A stretch of DNA of 64,000 nt from Mesorhizobium sp. INR15 (GCF_015500075.1 NZ_CP045496.1:1302001-1366000), one strand, 5' to 3'. Shown: positions 26,301 to 34,777, counted from the stretch's first letter. Program-made: numbers and translations. The notes: generated from the sequence alone by a model not told the origin.

Positions 26301-28203
26301 CCAGACCTCACCCTTCACCGTCGTCGGCGTTGGCGACATGTCAGGCGACGTCTTCGGCAACGGCATGCTTTTGTCGGATGCGACACGGCTGATCGCCGCT
26401 TTCGACCATCGCGATATCTTCATCGATCCCGATCCGGATCTGGTGGCGTCGATGGCTGAACGCAAGCGCATGTTCGACCTGCCGCGCTCAAGCTGGCAGG
26501 ACTACGACAAGACCAAGCTGTCGGAAGGCGGCGTCATCGTCTCGCGCAACCAGAAGTCGATCACCTTGCCGCCAGCGGCAGCGGCTGCCATCGGCCTTGG
26601 CAAGACGACGGCGTCACCGGTCGAGATCATGAACGCAATCCTCAAGGCGCCGGTCGATCTCCTGTGGTTCGGCGGCATCGGCACGTATCTCAGGGCTTCG
26701 ACCGAGACCAATGCCGATGTCGGCGACAGGGCCAATGACGCCATTCGCGTCACCGCGCTCGACGTGCGGGCCAAGGTGATCGGAGAGGGAGCCAATCTCG
26801 GTGTGACGCAGCGCGCGCGTATCGAGTTCGGCCTTAACGGCGGCCGCTGCAACTCCGACGCCATCGACAATTCAGGCGGCGTCAACTGCTCCGACGTCGA
26901 GGTCAACATCAAGATCGCGCTGGCCTCGGCGATGCGCAAGGGATCGCTGGCAAGGCCGGCCCGCAACAAGTTGCTGGCCGAGATGACCAGCGAGGTCGGG
27001 GCACTGGTGTTGTCCAACAATTATGAGCAGACACTGGCGCTATCGGTTGCGCGCAAGCGCGGTCTTGCCGACATCGCTCACCAGAGCCGTTTCATGGCGG
27101 CGCTCGAGGGGCGCGGCCTGCTCAACCGTGCCGTGGAGACGCTGCCGTCGCCAGCGGCGCTTGCCGATCGTGAAGCGCGCGGCGAGCCGCTGACCAGGGC
27201 CGAGCTTGGCGTGCTGCTTGCCTATGCCAAGATCGTTCTGTTCTCCGACATCGTTGCCAGCGACGTGCCGGACGAGGCGCATTTCGACCGCGACCTGATG
27301 GGCTATTTCCCCGACCGCATGGCGAAGAAATACGCGGCTGAGATCCATGGCCATCGGCTGCGCCGCGAAATCATCACACGCGTCGTCGCCAACGACCTGA
27401 TCAATCGCGGCGGGCCGTCCTTCGTCAACCGCCTGCAGGAGGCAACCGGACGCAGTGCCGCCGACGTGGTGCGAACCTATGCCGTGGTGCGGGACGGCTT
27501 CGCGCTGCCGGCGCTCTATCGCGAGATCGACGCGCTGGACAACCACATCGACGGACAGGTGCAGCTTGATCTCTACCAGGCGGTCAGCCGGCTGATCTAC
27601 GTGACCAGCGGCTGGTACCTGAAGAACGATGCCGGCACGGCGCCGCTTGCCCAGCGCATCGCCGAGTTGCAGGACGCGCGCAAGGTGCTGGAGCCCAAGC
27701 TCATCTCGCTGCTGCCGGCCTTTTCGCGGGAACGGATCGAGGAAAAGCGGCACAGCCTGTTCAAGGGCGGTGCGTCGGAACGGCTGGCCGAGCAACTGGC
27801 GCTGACCGATGTGGCCGAACTCATCCCCGATATCGCGCTGACGGCACGGATTGCCAATGCCGATATCGTGGCGGCGGCGAAGGCGTTCTTCGCCGTCAGC
27901 GATGCTTTCCGCATTCCGCGTGTCGAGGATGCGGCACGCGCCATCTCGCCCGCCGACTATTACGATCAGCTCGCGCTGTCGCGTGCCACCGACACGATCG
28001 GCGCGGCACGGCGCGGCATCGCGGTCGCGGCGCTGACCGGACACGCCAAGGCGGCGGATCCGGTGGCGGCCTGGCTGGAAGCCGGCGCCGAACGGGTCGC
28101 GCGCATCCGCGAGCGGCTACAGGCGCTGACCGAGGGCGGGGACATCACCGTGTCGCGGCTGTCGGTGGCATCCGGCCTGATGAGCGACCTGACGGCGATG
28201 TAG
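23365..28203 (+). CDS. gdhB: NAD-specific glutamate dehydrogenase, 180-kDa class
   Basis: 1612 residues, the size of the large NAD-GDH class that degrades glutamate to 2-oxoglutarate and ammonia. Long N-terminal ACT-like/regulatory regions (ITVVNDNMPFLFDSILGEIT) precede the catalytic part around 790-1200 with RGGLRWSDRAQDYRTEVLGL, VPVGAKGGFFPKRLP (catalytic Lys near 854) and VVGVGDMSGDVFGNGML, the NAD fold. The C-terminal ~400 residues are helical and family-specific. GGGAGGG upstream supports the ATG. One oddity is an 8-residue in-frame tandem duplication (SDQPGMIN/SDQPGMVF) near residue 605. The symbol follows common use in proteobacteria. Confidence 0.96.
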   Translation: MASLKSANGPKKTSKTNGGAAKGGEKPGSLADYLLARAPAEDVAAYQAADLERAADLAGQAVAKHKKGDCVVAIDVDSGVMREGRPMTVITVVNDNMPFLFDSILGEITESAGEPLLVTHPVIVVKHGKNGVDEILGDGGFAKGEHGYDKLSVIHVHIGRLSAEQAEALAGRLKKLLSQVRAAVTDWKPMLARLDQAISEFRYAPVPLDKAHVTEAIAFLEWLRDDNFTFLGMREFKYTGGEKSGTLERADKPGLGILSDPDVLVLRRGTEAVTTTPEIRAFLHGPEPLIVTKANAKSSVHRRIYLDYIGVKTYTEKGTLSGELRMVGLFTSTAYTRSVMKIPYLRSKAETIIAKSGFNASDHSGKALINVLESYPRDELFQVPVPILRKHAEAILGLIERPRVRALVRVDQFDRFVSILVFVPRDRYDSVVREKVGTYLKTVFEGRLSAYYPAFPEGGLARVHFIIGRSGGKTPKVEQAAIEQAIRDIVRTWEDALRETAAETGADAGLTAIASRFSESYRDSFSPEVALVDAGRIARISAANPIAIDYYRHAHQKPHQAALKIYHHGSPVALSRRVPVLENIGFRVISERTFEVGDEAAGSDQPGMINSDQPGMVFVHDMELENSYGKPIELGDGGALFEDAFLAVWRGDVDNDGYNGLAQTAGLWSGEITILRAYGRYLQQAGIPQSQDFIAAALNRYPEIARGLHALFIARLGPTAEAEGVVAAKHLKAKIRDALEDVPNIDDDTIIRRYLNLIEASLRTNHFVADTKEKGQSLAIKLDSRSVDGLPEPRPWREIFVYGSEVEGVHLRFGPVARGGLRWSDRAQDYRTEVLGLVKAQQVKNAVIVPVGAKGGFFPKRLPAGGSRDAIFEAGTSAYKNYVSSLLSITDNIGIDNVIPPAGVVRRDQDDPYFVVAADKGTATFSDTANAISENHGFWLDDAFASGGSAGYDHKKMGITAKGAWEAVKRHFREMNRDIQTSPFTVVGVGDMSGDVFGNGMLLSDATRLIAAFDHRDIFIDPDPDLVASMAERKRMFDLPRSSWQDYDKTKLSEGGVIVSRNQKSITLPPAAAAAIGLGKTTASPVEIMNAILKAPVDLLWFGGIGTYLRASTETNADVGDRANDAIRVTALDVRAKVIGEGANLGVTQRARIEFGLNGGRCNSDAIDNSGGVNCSDVEVNIKIALASAMRKGSLARPARNKLLAEMTSEVGALVLSNNYEQTLALSVARKRGLADIAHQSRFMAALEGRGLLNRAVETLPSPAALADREARGEPLTRAELGVLLAYAKIVLFSDIVASDVPDEAHFDRDLMGYFPDRMAKKYAAEIHGHRLRREIITRVVANDLINRGGPSFVNRLQEATGRSAADVVRTYAVVRDGFALPALYREIDALDNHIDGQVQLDLYQAVSRLIYVTSGWYLKNDAGTAPLAQRIAELQDARKVLEPKLISLLPAFSRERIEEKRHSLFKGGASERLAEQLALTDVAELIPDIALTARIANADIVAAAKAFFAVSDAFRIPRVEDAARAISPADYYDQLALSRATDTIGAARRGIAVAALTGHAKAADPVAAWLEAGAERVARIRERLQALTEGGDITVSRLSVASGLMSDLTAM

Positions 28204-28221
28204 AAGTCCTTGCGGAGGTTG

Positions 28222-28403
28222 GCGCTGCCCCTCATCCGGCTACCGCCACCTTCTCCCCGTGTAGTGACGGGGAGAAGGGAATGGGCCGGAAGTCCGGAGC
28301 CAATTTCGGGACGTCGACAATTGGCGAAATCCTCCACGACAGCGTCTTTCTCCCCGTCACCATACGGGGAGAAATGTCCGGTAGGACAATGAGGGGCGGC
28401 GCG
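28222..28403. repeat. Palindromic intergenic repeat with GCCCCTCAT/ATGAGGGGC ends
   Basis: The ends are inverted repeats (GCGCTGCCCCTCAT and ATGAGGGGCGGCGC). Inside, a hairpin TTCTCCCCGT-GTAGTG-ACGGGGAGAA and a second one TTTCTCCCCGTC-ACCAT-ACGGGGAGAAA stand on either side of a centre containing ACGTCGACAATTGGC. It separates gdh from the UMF1-like MFS gene on the same strand and belongs to the same general class of rhizobial repeats as the copies at 16411 and 29867, but is a different element. No coding potential. Confidence 0.7.
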
Positions 28404-28484
28404 ACGCTTGTCATTTGCATGAGCATCGGAAACATGCAGACATGGCGCGCCGACACGGGCGGAGCGGGGGCCAGGGGAATCAGC

Positions 28485-29861
28485 ATGGCGGTAGAGACAG
28501 TGCAGCGAGCGTCAGGGCGCGGCATCTGGGGATGGATGTTGTTCGACTGGGCGGCGCAGCCGTTCTTCACGGTCGTCACCACCTTCATTTTCGGCCCTTA
28601 TTTCGTCTCGCGCATGGCCAGCGACCCGGAAACCGGCCAGGCCGCCTGGGGCTACGGCATTGCCGCCGCCGGGCTGGTGATTGCCGTTCTGTCGCCGATC
28701 CTCGGCTCGATCGCGGACCAGACCGGCCCGCGCAAACCGTGGATCGCCTTCTTCGCCACCATCAAGATCACCAGCCTTTGCCTGCTGTGGTTCGCGGCAC
28801 CCGGCTCAAATCTTTTCCTGGTGGTGCTGTTCTTCTCGCTGGCCTCGGTAGCGGCGGAATTCTCGACCGTGTTCAACGATTCCATGATGCCGCGGCTGGT
28901 GCCGAAGAGCGAGATCGGCCGCATCTCCAACATGGCCTGGGGCCTTGGTTATCTCGGCGGCATGATCGCCCTGATCTTCGTCGTCACTTGCCTGGCTGGT
29001 TCTTCCGAGACCGGCAAGACCATTATTGGCATCGACCCGCTCTTTGGGCTCGACCCGAAGCTTGGCGAGGATGCGCGCGCTACCGGGCCGCTGTCGGCTG
29101 GCTGGTACTTCCTGTTCATCCTGCCGATGTTCTTCTTCACCCCGGACGCTATCAAGGGGTTGCCGATCGGACCGGCGGTGCGGGAGGGGTTGGCGGAGCT
29201 CAAGGTAACACTGGGTGAAGTGCGCAAGCGCAGCGGCATCTTCCGCTTTCTCGTGGCTCGGATGATCTATCAGGACGGCGTCAACGCGCTGCTGGCACTG
29301 GGCGGCACGTTTGCCGCGGCGATGTTCCACTGGTCGATCACCGAGATCGGTATTTTCGGCATCATCCTCAACGTTGTCGCCATCTTCGGCTGCCTTGCCG
29401 CGGCCCGTCTCGACACGGCGCTCGGCTCCAAGGTGATCGTGCTGATTTCGCTCGTGCTGCTCAGCATCGCCACGGTCGGCATCGTCTCGACCGGGCCGGG
29501 CTACACGCTGTTCGGCCTCTGGCAGATGCCTGGCCCCGACAGCGGCGGGCTGTTCGGCACGGCGGCGGAAAAAGCGTACATCTTCTTTGGCCTGCTGATC
29601 GGCGTCGCCTTCGGTCCCGTGCAGGCGTCGTCACGCTCCTACATGGCGCGCAGCGTCACCGCCGCCGAATCCGGCCGCTATTTCGGCATCTACGCGCTGG
29701 CCGGCCGGGCAACCAGTTTCCTGGCGCCGTTCATGGTGGCGACGGTCACGCTTGCCACAGGTTCGTCACGGCTCGGCATGGCGGTGATCGTGCTGTTTCT
29801 AGGCGTCGGCATGGCGATCCTGCTGCGCACGCCATATCCGGCGGATCGACCAGTGGAGTGA
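28485..29861 (+). CDS. MFS transporter, UMF1 (Atg22-like) family
   Basis: 458 residues, about twelve transmembrane helices. The N-terminal WGWMLFDWAAQPFFTVVTTF and PILGSIADQTGPRKPWI, and NDSMMPRLVPKSEIGRISNM after helix 4, are typical of the UMF1 family, which groups bacterial proteins with yeast vacuolar Atg22 amino-acid effluxers. Substrate not known. The ATG at 28485 has AGGGGA upstream; the open frame further 5' runs through a repeat and is not coding. Confidence 0.88.
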   Translation: MAVETVQRASGRGIWGWMLFDWAAQPFFTVVTTFIFGPYFVSRMASDPETGQAAWGYGIAAAGLVIAVLSPILGSIADQTGPRKPWIAFFATIKITSLCLLWFAAPGSNLFLVVLFFSLASVAAEFSTVFNDSMMPRLVPKSEIGRISNMAWGLGYLGGMIALIFVVTCLAGSSETGKTIIGIDPLFGLDPKLGEDARATGPLSAGWYFLFILPMFFFTPDAIKGLPIGPAVREGLAELKVTLGEVRKRSGIFRFLVARMIYQDGVNALLALGGTFAAAMFHWSITEIGIFGIILNVVAIFGCLAAARLDTALGSKVIVLISLVLLSIATVGIVSTGPGYTLFGLWQMPGPDSGGLFGTAAEKAYIFFGLLIGVAFGPVQASSRSYMARSVTAAESGRYFGIYALAGRATSFLAPFMVATVTLATGSSRLGMAVIVLFLGVGMAILLRTPYPADRPVE

Positions 29862-29866
29862 GTTTC

Positions 29867-30016
29867 TTCCTTCTCCCCCCTGTGGGAGAAGGTGTCACCG
29901 AAGGCGACGGATGAGGGATGTTCCAGGGAATACCGACGTCTTATCCCGCTGGAACACCCCTTATCCGTCTCGGCGCTGCGCGCCGATCCACCTTCTCCCA
30001 CAGGGGGAGAAGGAAA
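29867..30016. repeat. Interspersed palindromic repeat, copy 2
   Basis: Second copy of the element at 16411-16567, with ends TTCCTTCTCCCCCC and GGGGGAGAAGGAA that match as inverted repeats except for one base of length. Shared internal blocks are CGACGGATGAGGG, GTTCCAGGGAAT, GCTGGA(A/G)CACCCC and CCGATCCACCTTCTCCCAC. It lies between convergent MFS and purH genes and could end transcription on both sides. Confidence 0.85.
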
Positions 30017-30035
30017 TGCGCGTCGCGCAGGGCGT

Positions 30036-31652
30036 TTAATGCCTGAAATGTCTCACGCCGGTAAATACCATGGCGATGCCATGTTCATCGGCGGCGGCGA
30101 TGACATCCTTGTCGTTCATCGAGCCGCCCGGCTGGATGACGGCTGTGGCGCCGGCGGCGATCGCCGACAAGAGACCATCGGCGAAGGGGAAGAAGGCGTC
30201 GGAGGCAACAACCGAGCCCTTGGTCAGCGGCTCCGCCAGACCTGCCGTCTCAGCCGCGTCGAGCGCCTTGCGAGCGGCGATGCGCGAGGAATCGACCCGG
30301 CTCATCTGGCCAGCGCCGATGCCGACGGTAGCGCCGTCCCTGGCGTAGACGATGGCGTTCGATTTGACATGCTTGGCAATGCGGAAGGCGAATCTCAGGT
30401 CCGCCATCTCAGCCGGAGTCGGCGCGCGTTTGGTCACGACTTTCAGTTCGAGATCGTCGATCACCGCATTGTCACGTGACTGGACAAGCAGGCCCCCGGC
30501 GACGGACTTGACCGTGGTGCCGGCGGCGCGCGGATCGGGCAAGCCGCCGGTAACCAGCAAGCGCAGGTTCTTCTTCGCGGCGACGATGCGCATCGCTTCT
30601 TCCGACGCGTCAGGCGCGATGATGACTTCGGTGAAGGTCTTGACGATCTCCTCGGCAGCCTCGGCGTCGAGCGCGCGGTTCATGGCGATGATGCCGCCAA
30701 AGGCCGAGACGGGGTCGCAGGCCAGCGCCTTGGCATAGGCTGCCTTCAGCGACGTGGCTTCGGCGACGCCGCAGGGGTTGGCATGCTTGATGATGGCGAC
30801 AGCGGCGCAACGTGCCGGGTCGAACTCACCGGCCAGTTCGAAGGCGGCGTCGGTGTCGTTGATGTTGTTGTAGGACAGTTGCTTGCCCTGCAGCTGGCGC
30901 GCTGTCGCGACACCCGGCCGCTTGTCGCCGTTGACATAGAAGCCAGCGCCCTGGTGCGGGTTTTCACCGTAGCGCATCACCGAGTCCAGCCTGCCGCCGA
31001 AGGCGCGCCAGGTCGGGTGTTCGATTTCCAGCGCCTCGGCGAACCAGCCCGAGATCGCCGTGTCATAGGTGGCGGTGCGGGCAAAGGCCTTGGCGGCCAG
31101 CTTCTTGCGGAAATCCAGCGACAGCGAGCCGAGGTTCATCTCCAGCGCGTTGAGCACCGAAGCATAGTCCTGCGGGTCGGTGACGATGGCGACATAGGCG
31201 TGGTTCTTGGCCGAAGCGCGGATCATCGCCGGGCCGCCGATGTCGATGTTCTCGACAATCGATGCGTAGTCGGCGCCGGAGCGGTGGACCTCTTCGAACG
31301 GATAAAGGTTGGAAACCAGCAGGTCGATCGGCTCGATCTTGTGCTTGTGCATCGCCGCGGCATGTTCGGGATCGTCACGCACGCCAAGCAGCGCGCCATG
31401 CACGGACGGGTGCAAGGTCTTGACCCGGCCGTCCATGATCTCGGGAAAGCCGGTGAGTTCGGAGACGTCGCGAACGGCGAGGCCAGCCTCGGCAATTGCC
31501 TTGGCCGTACCACCGGTCGAGACCAGCTCGACACCCGCTGCCGCCAGCGCGCGGGCGAAATCGATCAGTCCGGTCTTGTCGAAAACGGAAAGCAGCGCGC
31601 GGCGGACCGGAACGAGATCGGGAGCTGGAATGTTCTTGGCGGCGACGGCCAT
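30036..31652 (-). CDS. purH: Bifunctional AICAR transformylase/IMP cyclohydrolase PurH
   Basis: Catalyses the last two steps of de novo purine synthesis, AICAR to FAICAR to IMP, in the cytoplasm. 538 residues as usual. The N-terminal IMP cyclohydrolase (MGS-like) domain shows VELVSTGGTAKAIAEAG and EIMDGRVKTLHPSVHGALL; the C-terminal transformylase shows KHANPCGVAEA, SAFGGIIAMNR and ARDGATVGIGAGQMSRVDS. The ATG at 31652 precedes MAVAAKNIPAPDLVPVRRAL; the frame to 31703 is an extension. It is usually downstream of the heparinase-like gene in rhizobia; here a divergent pair intervenes. Confidence 0.97.
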   Translation of the reverse strand: MAVAAKNIPAPDLVPVRRALLSVFDKTGLIDFARALAAAGVELVSTGGTAKAIAEAGLAVRDVSELTGFPEIMDGRVKTLHPSVHGALLGVRDDPEHAAAMHKHKIEPIDLLVSNLYPFEEVHRSGADYASIVENIDIGGPAMIRASAKNHAYVAIVTDPQDYASVLNALEMNLGSLSLDFRKKLAAKAFARTATYDTAISGWFAEALEIEHPTWRAFGGRLDSVMRYGENPHQGAGFYVNGDKRPGVATARQLQGKQLSYNNINDTDAAFELAGEFDPARCAAVAIIKHANPCGVAEATSLKAAYAKALACDPVSAFGGIIAMNRALDAEAAEEIVKTFTEVIIAPDASEEAMRIVAAKKNLRLLVTGGLPDPRAAGTTVKSVAGGLLVQSRDNAVIDDLELKVVTKRAPTPAEMADLRFAFRIAKHVKSNAIVYARDGATVGIGAGQMSRVDSSRIAARKALDAAETAGLAEPLTKGSVVASDAFFPFADGLLSAIAAGATAVIQPGGSMNDKDVIAAADEHGIAMVFTGVRHFRH

Positions 31653-31726
31653 GGCTGGCGGCCTTTCACGGCTGGTGTGGAGGATGCCCGCGCCGTAGCA
31701 CATGACGCCGGGAAATCAAACGGCGG

Positions 31727-32056
31727 TCAGGCGGGTAAGGCGTTCAATTCGCCACGCCATTGCGCCAGACGTGCCTGGAGCGCTGCTCCCGCCGGCGCCT
31801 CGTCGGCGTCGAATTGCTCCAGTTCCTCGAAAATCAGGTCACTGGCGCCGCGGTTGTTCCAAGCTGCCTGCAGGTCCCTTGAAGGATGGCTGCCTAGCCC
31901 CAGCGTAAACCGAAACCGGTTTTGCAGCTTGCTCAAATCCGGCGTGTAGCCGACCCACTTCTGGTCGGTCCCATCGAAGTGCAAGGCATATATGCCGGCG
32001 GCAACCTTGCGCTTCTTGTAGGCGGCAAGGGCAGCCTTCCTGTCTGTTGTCTTCAT
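31727..32056 (-). CDS. GIY-YIG nuclease-like small protein
   Basis: 109 residues. GIY at 21-23 and VGYT at 35-38 form the two halves of the GIY-YIG core, then LGLGSHPSRDLQAAWNNRG with an Arg in the expected helix, and FEELEQFDADE with acidic residues. It is a minimal single-domain version, as found scattered in Hyphomicrobiales. The second motif is VGY rather than YIG, so nuclease activity is uncertain. The ATG at 32056 follows AGAGAGGTTGGCAA. It is transcribed away from a 50-bp palindrome. Confidence 0.78.
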   Translation of the reverse strand: MKTTDRKAALAAYKKRKVAAGIYALHFDGTDQKWVGYTPDLSKLQNRFRFTLGLGSHPSRDLQAAWNNRGASDLIFEELEQFDADEAPAGAALQARLAQWRGELNALPA

Positions 32057-32090
32057 TTGCCAACCTCTCTGCCGCGAGCCTGTAGACAAG

Positions 32091-32140
32091 ATCGCCAGTT
32101 CTGTCAATTTTACCCGGGTAAAATTGACAGAACTGGCGAT
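32091..32140. promoter_or_regulatory. Perfect 50-bp palindrome between divergent genes, with two outward TTGACA boxes
   Basis: Bases 32091-32115 are the exact reverse complement of 32116-32140; symmetry ends at both borders. The centre is TTTTACCCGGGTAAAA. A TTGACA hexamer occurs once on each strand facing outward (32124-32129 plus, 32107-32102 minus), 46 and 45 bases from the two start codons (32176 and 32056). It therefore looks like a symmetric divergent promoter region with a regulator site at the centre. The -10 boxes are weak. Regulator unknown. Confidence 0.75.
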
Positions 32141-32175
32141 GCGAGATAGGAAGGTTGGATCAGGTTGGAGCCATG

Positions 32176-32811
32176 ATGTCCGAGCCGTCCGGCAGACGCT
32201 ACACAGCTTTCGAAGGCAATTCCGTGCTCTTGACGGGAGCGCTGATCGACGTCGCATTGGCCATAAGATCAAAGAAGCCGCGAGCCGATCTGGCGCCGAT
32301 ACTGGTCTTCGATGACGCGACGGGCGCGGTTGTCGATCTGGACCTGCGTGGATCCGACGCCGAGATCGCTGGCCGGCTCGCCGCGTCGGACGACCCACGG
32401 GAGACGGTGTCCGAAACAGCGCCACGGCCGTCACGCGGCAGGAGCGGGGCCGATGCGCGCGTGCGTGGCAGGCCCAAGCTTGGCGTCGTGGCACGCGAGG
32501 TCACGCTGTTGCCAAGGCAATGGGAATGGCTGGCTTCGCAGCCGGGTGGCGCATCCCAGGCATTGCGCCGTCTTGTGGACGAGAAACGGCGTTCGGGCGC
32601 CGGGCAAGGCCTGATGCGAACGGCCCGCGAAGCGGCCTACCGCTTCATGTCGGCCACGGCCGGCAATCTGCCGGGATTCGAGGAGGCGGTTCGGGCCCTG
32701 TTCGCGGGTGACGAGCAGCGGTTCGAGCGGCGGACCGAGCCATGGCCAGCCGACATAAGGGCTTATGCATTGAAGCTCGCGGCGCCCGGGCTTTCACCGC
32801 CGAAGGCTTAA
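32176..32811 (+). CDS. DUF2239 family protein
   Basis: 211 residues. The start YTAFEGNSVLLTGALIDVAL and ILVFDDATGAVVDLDLRG, then RGRPKLGVVAREVTLLPRQWEWLASQPGGASQALRRLVDE, are typical of DUF2239. The middle RGRPKLGV followed by a helix bearing SQALRRLVDE resembles a DNA-binding ribbon-helix or AT-hook-like stretch, but function is unknown. The second of two adjacent ATGs (32176) has better spacing from GGAG than the first. It is divergent from the GIY-YIG gene across the 50-bp palindrome. Confidence 0.82.
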   Translation: MSEPSGRRYTAFEGNSVLLTGALIDVALAIRSKKPRADLAPILVFDDATGAVVDLDLRGSDAEIAGRLAASDDPRETVSETAPRPSRGRSGADARVRGRPKLGVVAREVTLLPRQWEWLASQPGGASQALRRLVDEKRRSGAGQGLMRTAREAAYRFMSATAGNLPGFEEAVRALFAGDEQRFERRTEPWPADIRAYALKLAAPGLSPPKA

Positions 32812-32847
32812 CCCCCCGGGGCGGAAAGGCCAGCTTTCGGCAGCCGC

Positions 32848-34572
32848 TCAGTTGTTTTCGAGATAACCAGCGATGGTTGTCCGCGTCAGCTGCCAGTGGA
32901 CCTCGGATACGTCCGATGCCTTGAAGGCAAGCACGATCTGCCGGCTGCGGCGCGGACCGCCGAGCCCGGCGAAATAGATGGATTCCTCGACCTCGGCGGC
33001 CACCTCACTTGAGGTAAACACCCAGGTGTCGGCCTCGTCGGCCGTCAGCACCAGGCGATCGTGTTCATCCTGGAACAGGTTGATGTCGGGATGGATATGG
33101 AAGCGCACGGTGATGAAATCGCGGCCATTGTTGCGGACTGCCGCGCCACCCGGCCGTTGGAACCGGTCCCTGCCGGTCAGCACGTTTCCATTCGTCGACA
33201 GCTTCATCTCGCGCTCATGCAAAAAGCCGAAGCGCGCGGCATAGCCGTCATGGCGGGCGATGAAACCCTGCACGCCCTTCTGGTCGATACGCTTGCACTG
33301 GACATGCTGGGGGCCGCCGATCAGTGGTGTGCCGAGCAGGTCGTTGACCCGCAGCGAATGGCTGAAGCGCGCCGAAGACGTGTCGTTGATCGTGGCGGTC
33401 GAGTGCGCGGCGGTGGCGCGGGCCAGCGGCCGGAATTCAGCGGCGCCATAGGTGTCGATGCCGGCATTGACGATGTAGTGCTGGCGGCCCGACGACAGCT
33501 CGAAGGCCAGACAGCCGGCGTGCGCCGCATTGGAGACGTCGACCGGCGGCGGCAGCCCGGTGTCGGCGATCACAGTCACACCGCCCATCGACAGGCGTTC
33601 ATAGCCGGAATGCGGCGCGTGCAGCAGAGGCGCGCCGGCGGTGTCGTCGTGACGCAGGATGGTGGCGATGCGGTCATGGATGGTTGCGCCCATGCCGTTG
33701 AAGCGGGCAAGGCTGCCATCCTGGTGGCGGAAGAAGCGCAGCGCCGGCAGCATCCGGTCGATGGCGCCGATCAGTGCTTGCGGCGGCGTTTCCGCCTGGT
33801 TGGCATAGGTCTGGCGCAGCGGCAAAAGGTCGGCGAGGATTTCCAGCACCGCCATCGGATTGCGCGAGATATGGCCGCCATCCGGCAGGATCTGGCGGTC
33901 GAGTTCATCAGCAAGGTGTCGGGTCGCACCACGCAGCGCCGATGCCGGTGCCGGCAGCGACAGGGCAGCGAAGGCCAGCGCGATGCGGGCGCGCAGCCTG
34001 TCCTTGCCATCAGGCATTTCGCGCGCCATCGACCTGAGATAGCGGATCTGCACGGCCAGCGATTTCAGGAAGGCGCGGTAGAACGGAAACTCGGCGCCCT
34101 GCAGCACCACGGAGGAATGCTGCAGCCAGGCGATGATGCGCTTGGCGGTCGTGCCGGGCTCCCAGGCGATGCCGGAAATATGGCTGCCATGCATGGCGAT
34201 CCAGTCGGAAACCAGGGCGCGGGCATTGGCCGCGGCCAGTTCCGTGCCGGCGGCGCGCATGTGACGCAGCCAGCGAAAGCCATGCAGCGTCTTTTGCCAA
34301 CCGCGATTGGGCACGTTGATCTGGAAAGGTGACTTGCCGCCGGTCTCGACCAGGTGTCCCGACAGGGGATAGCGGCCGTAGTAGATCTCAAGCGCGATCT
34401 GCGGATCGGCCAGACGCAGGTCCGGCGGTGCGATCAGGACGCGCTCGGGTGTGCGGCCGGAATAGCGCCAACGATAGATTGGCCCAGCACGCAGGCGCCG
34501 GCGCGTCTTGCGCCAGAACTCCTTCGCGACAAGCGTCCATAGACGCGTCGTGCTGCCGGCCGCGAGTGCCAA
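32848..34572 (-). CDS. Heparinase II/III family protein
   Basis: 574 residues with the heparinase II/III-like architecture: an N-terminal (alpha/alpha) toroid (YGRYPLSGHLVETGG, ISGIAWEPGTTAKRIIAWLQ) and a C-terminal beta-sandwich (HSTATINDTSSARF, HDGYAARFGFLHEREM, RFHIHPDINLF). No signal peptide. The family contains polysaccharide lyases, but the rhizobial members beside rsmB and purH have no defined substrate. The start is a TTG with GGAGG 5-6 nt upstream, better placed than any ATG in frame. It follows rsmB after about 205 bases. Confidence 0.88.
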   Translation of the reverse strand: MALAAGSTTRLWTLVAKEFWRKTRRRLRAGPIYRWRYSGRTPERVLIAPPDLRLADPQIALEIYYGRYPLSGHLVETGGKSPFQINVPNRGWQKTLHGFRWLRHMRAAGTELAAANARALVSDWIAMHGSHISGIAWEPGTTAKRIIAWLQHSSVVLQGAEFPFYRAFLKSLAVQIRYLRSMAREMPDGKDRLRARIALAFAALSLPAPASALRGATRHLADELDRQILPDGGHISRNPMAVLEILADLLPLRQTYANQAETPPQALIGAIDRMLPALRFFRHQDGSLARFNGMGATIHDRIATILRHDDTAGAPLLHAPHSGYERLSMGGVTVIADTGLPPPVDVSNAAHAGCLAFELSSGRQHYIVNAGIDTYGAAEFRPLARATAAHSTATINDTSSARFSHSLRVNDLLGTPLIGGPQHVQCKRIDQKGVQGFIARHDGYAARFGFLHEREMKLSTNGNVLTGRDRFQRPGGAAVRNNGRDFITVRFHIHPDINLFQDEHDRLVLTADEADTWVFTSSEVAAEVEESIYFAGLGGPRRSRQIVLAFKASDVSEVHWQLTRTTIAGYLENN

Positions 34573-34777
34573 AACCCCTCCTCATCGTCCTATACCCCGG
34601 GGCAAGTTTATATGATTCAAGAACTTATGCGAAGGCGTATTCCATGAAGCCAGGGTGGTTCACCCTGATTTGACCGCGATGCTCCCCAAAAAAGTCAGCA
34701 ACTCCTTGCGGTTAACGCATTTGCTAGGGGGCAAGCCATTTCCTTGTAGCCGGGCTCTGCTTTGCAGCCGCGGGCAT

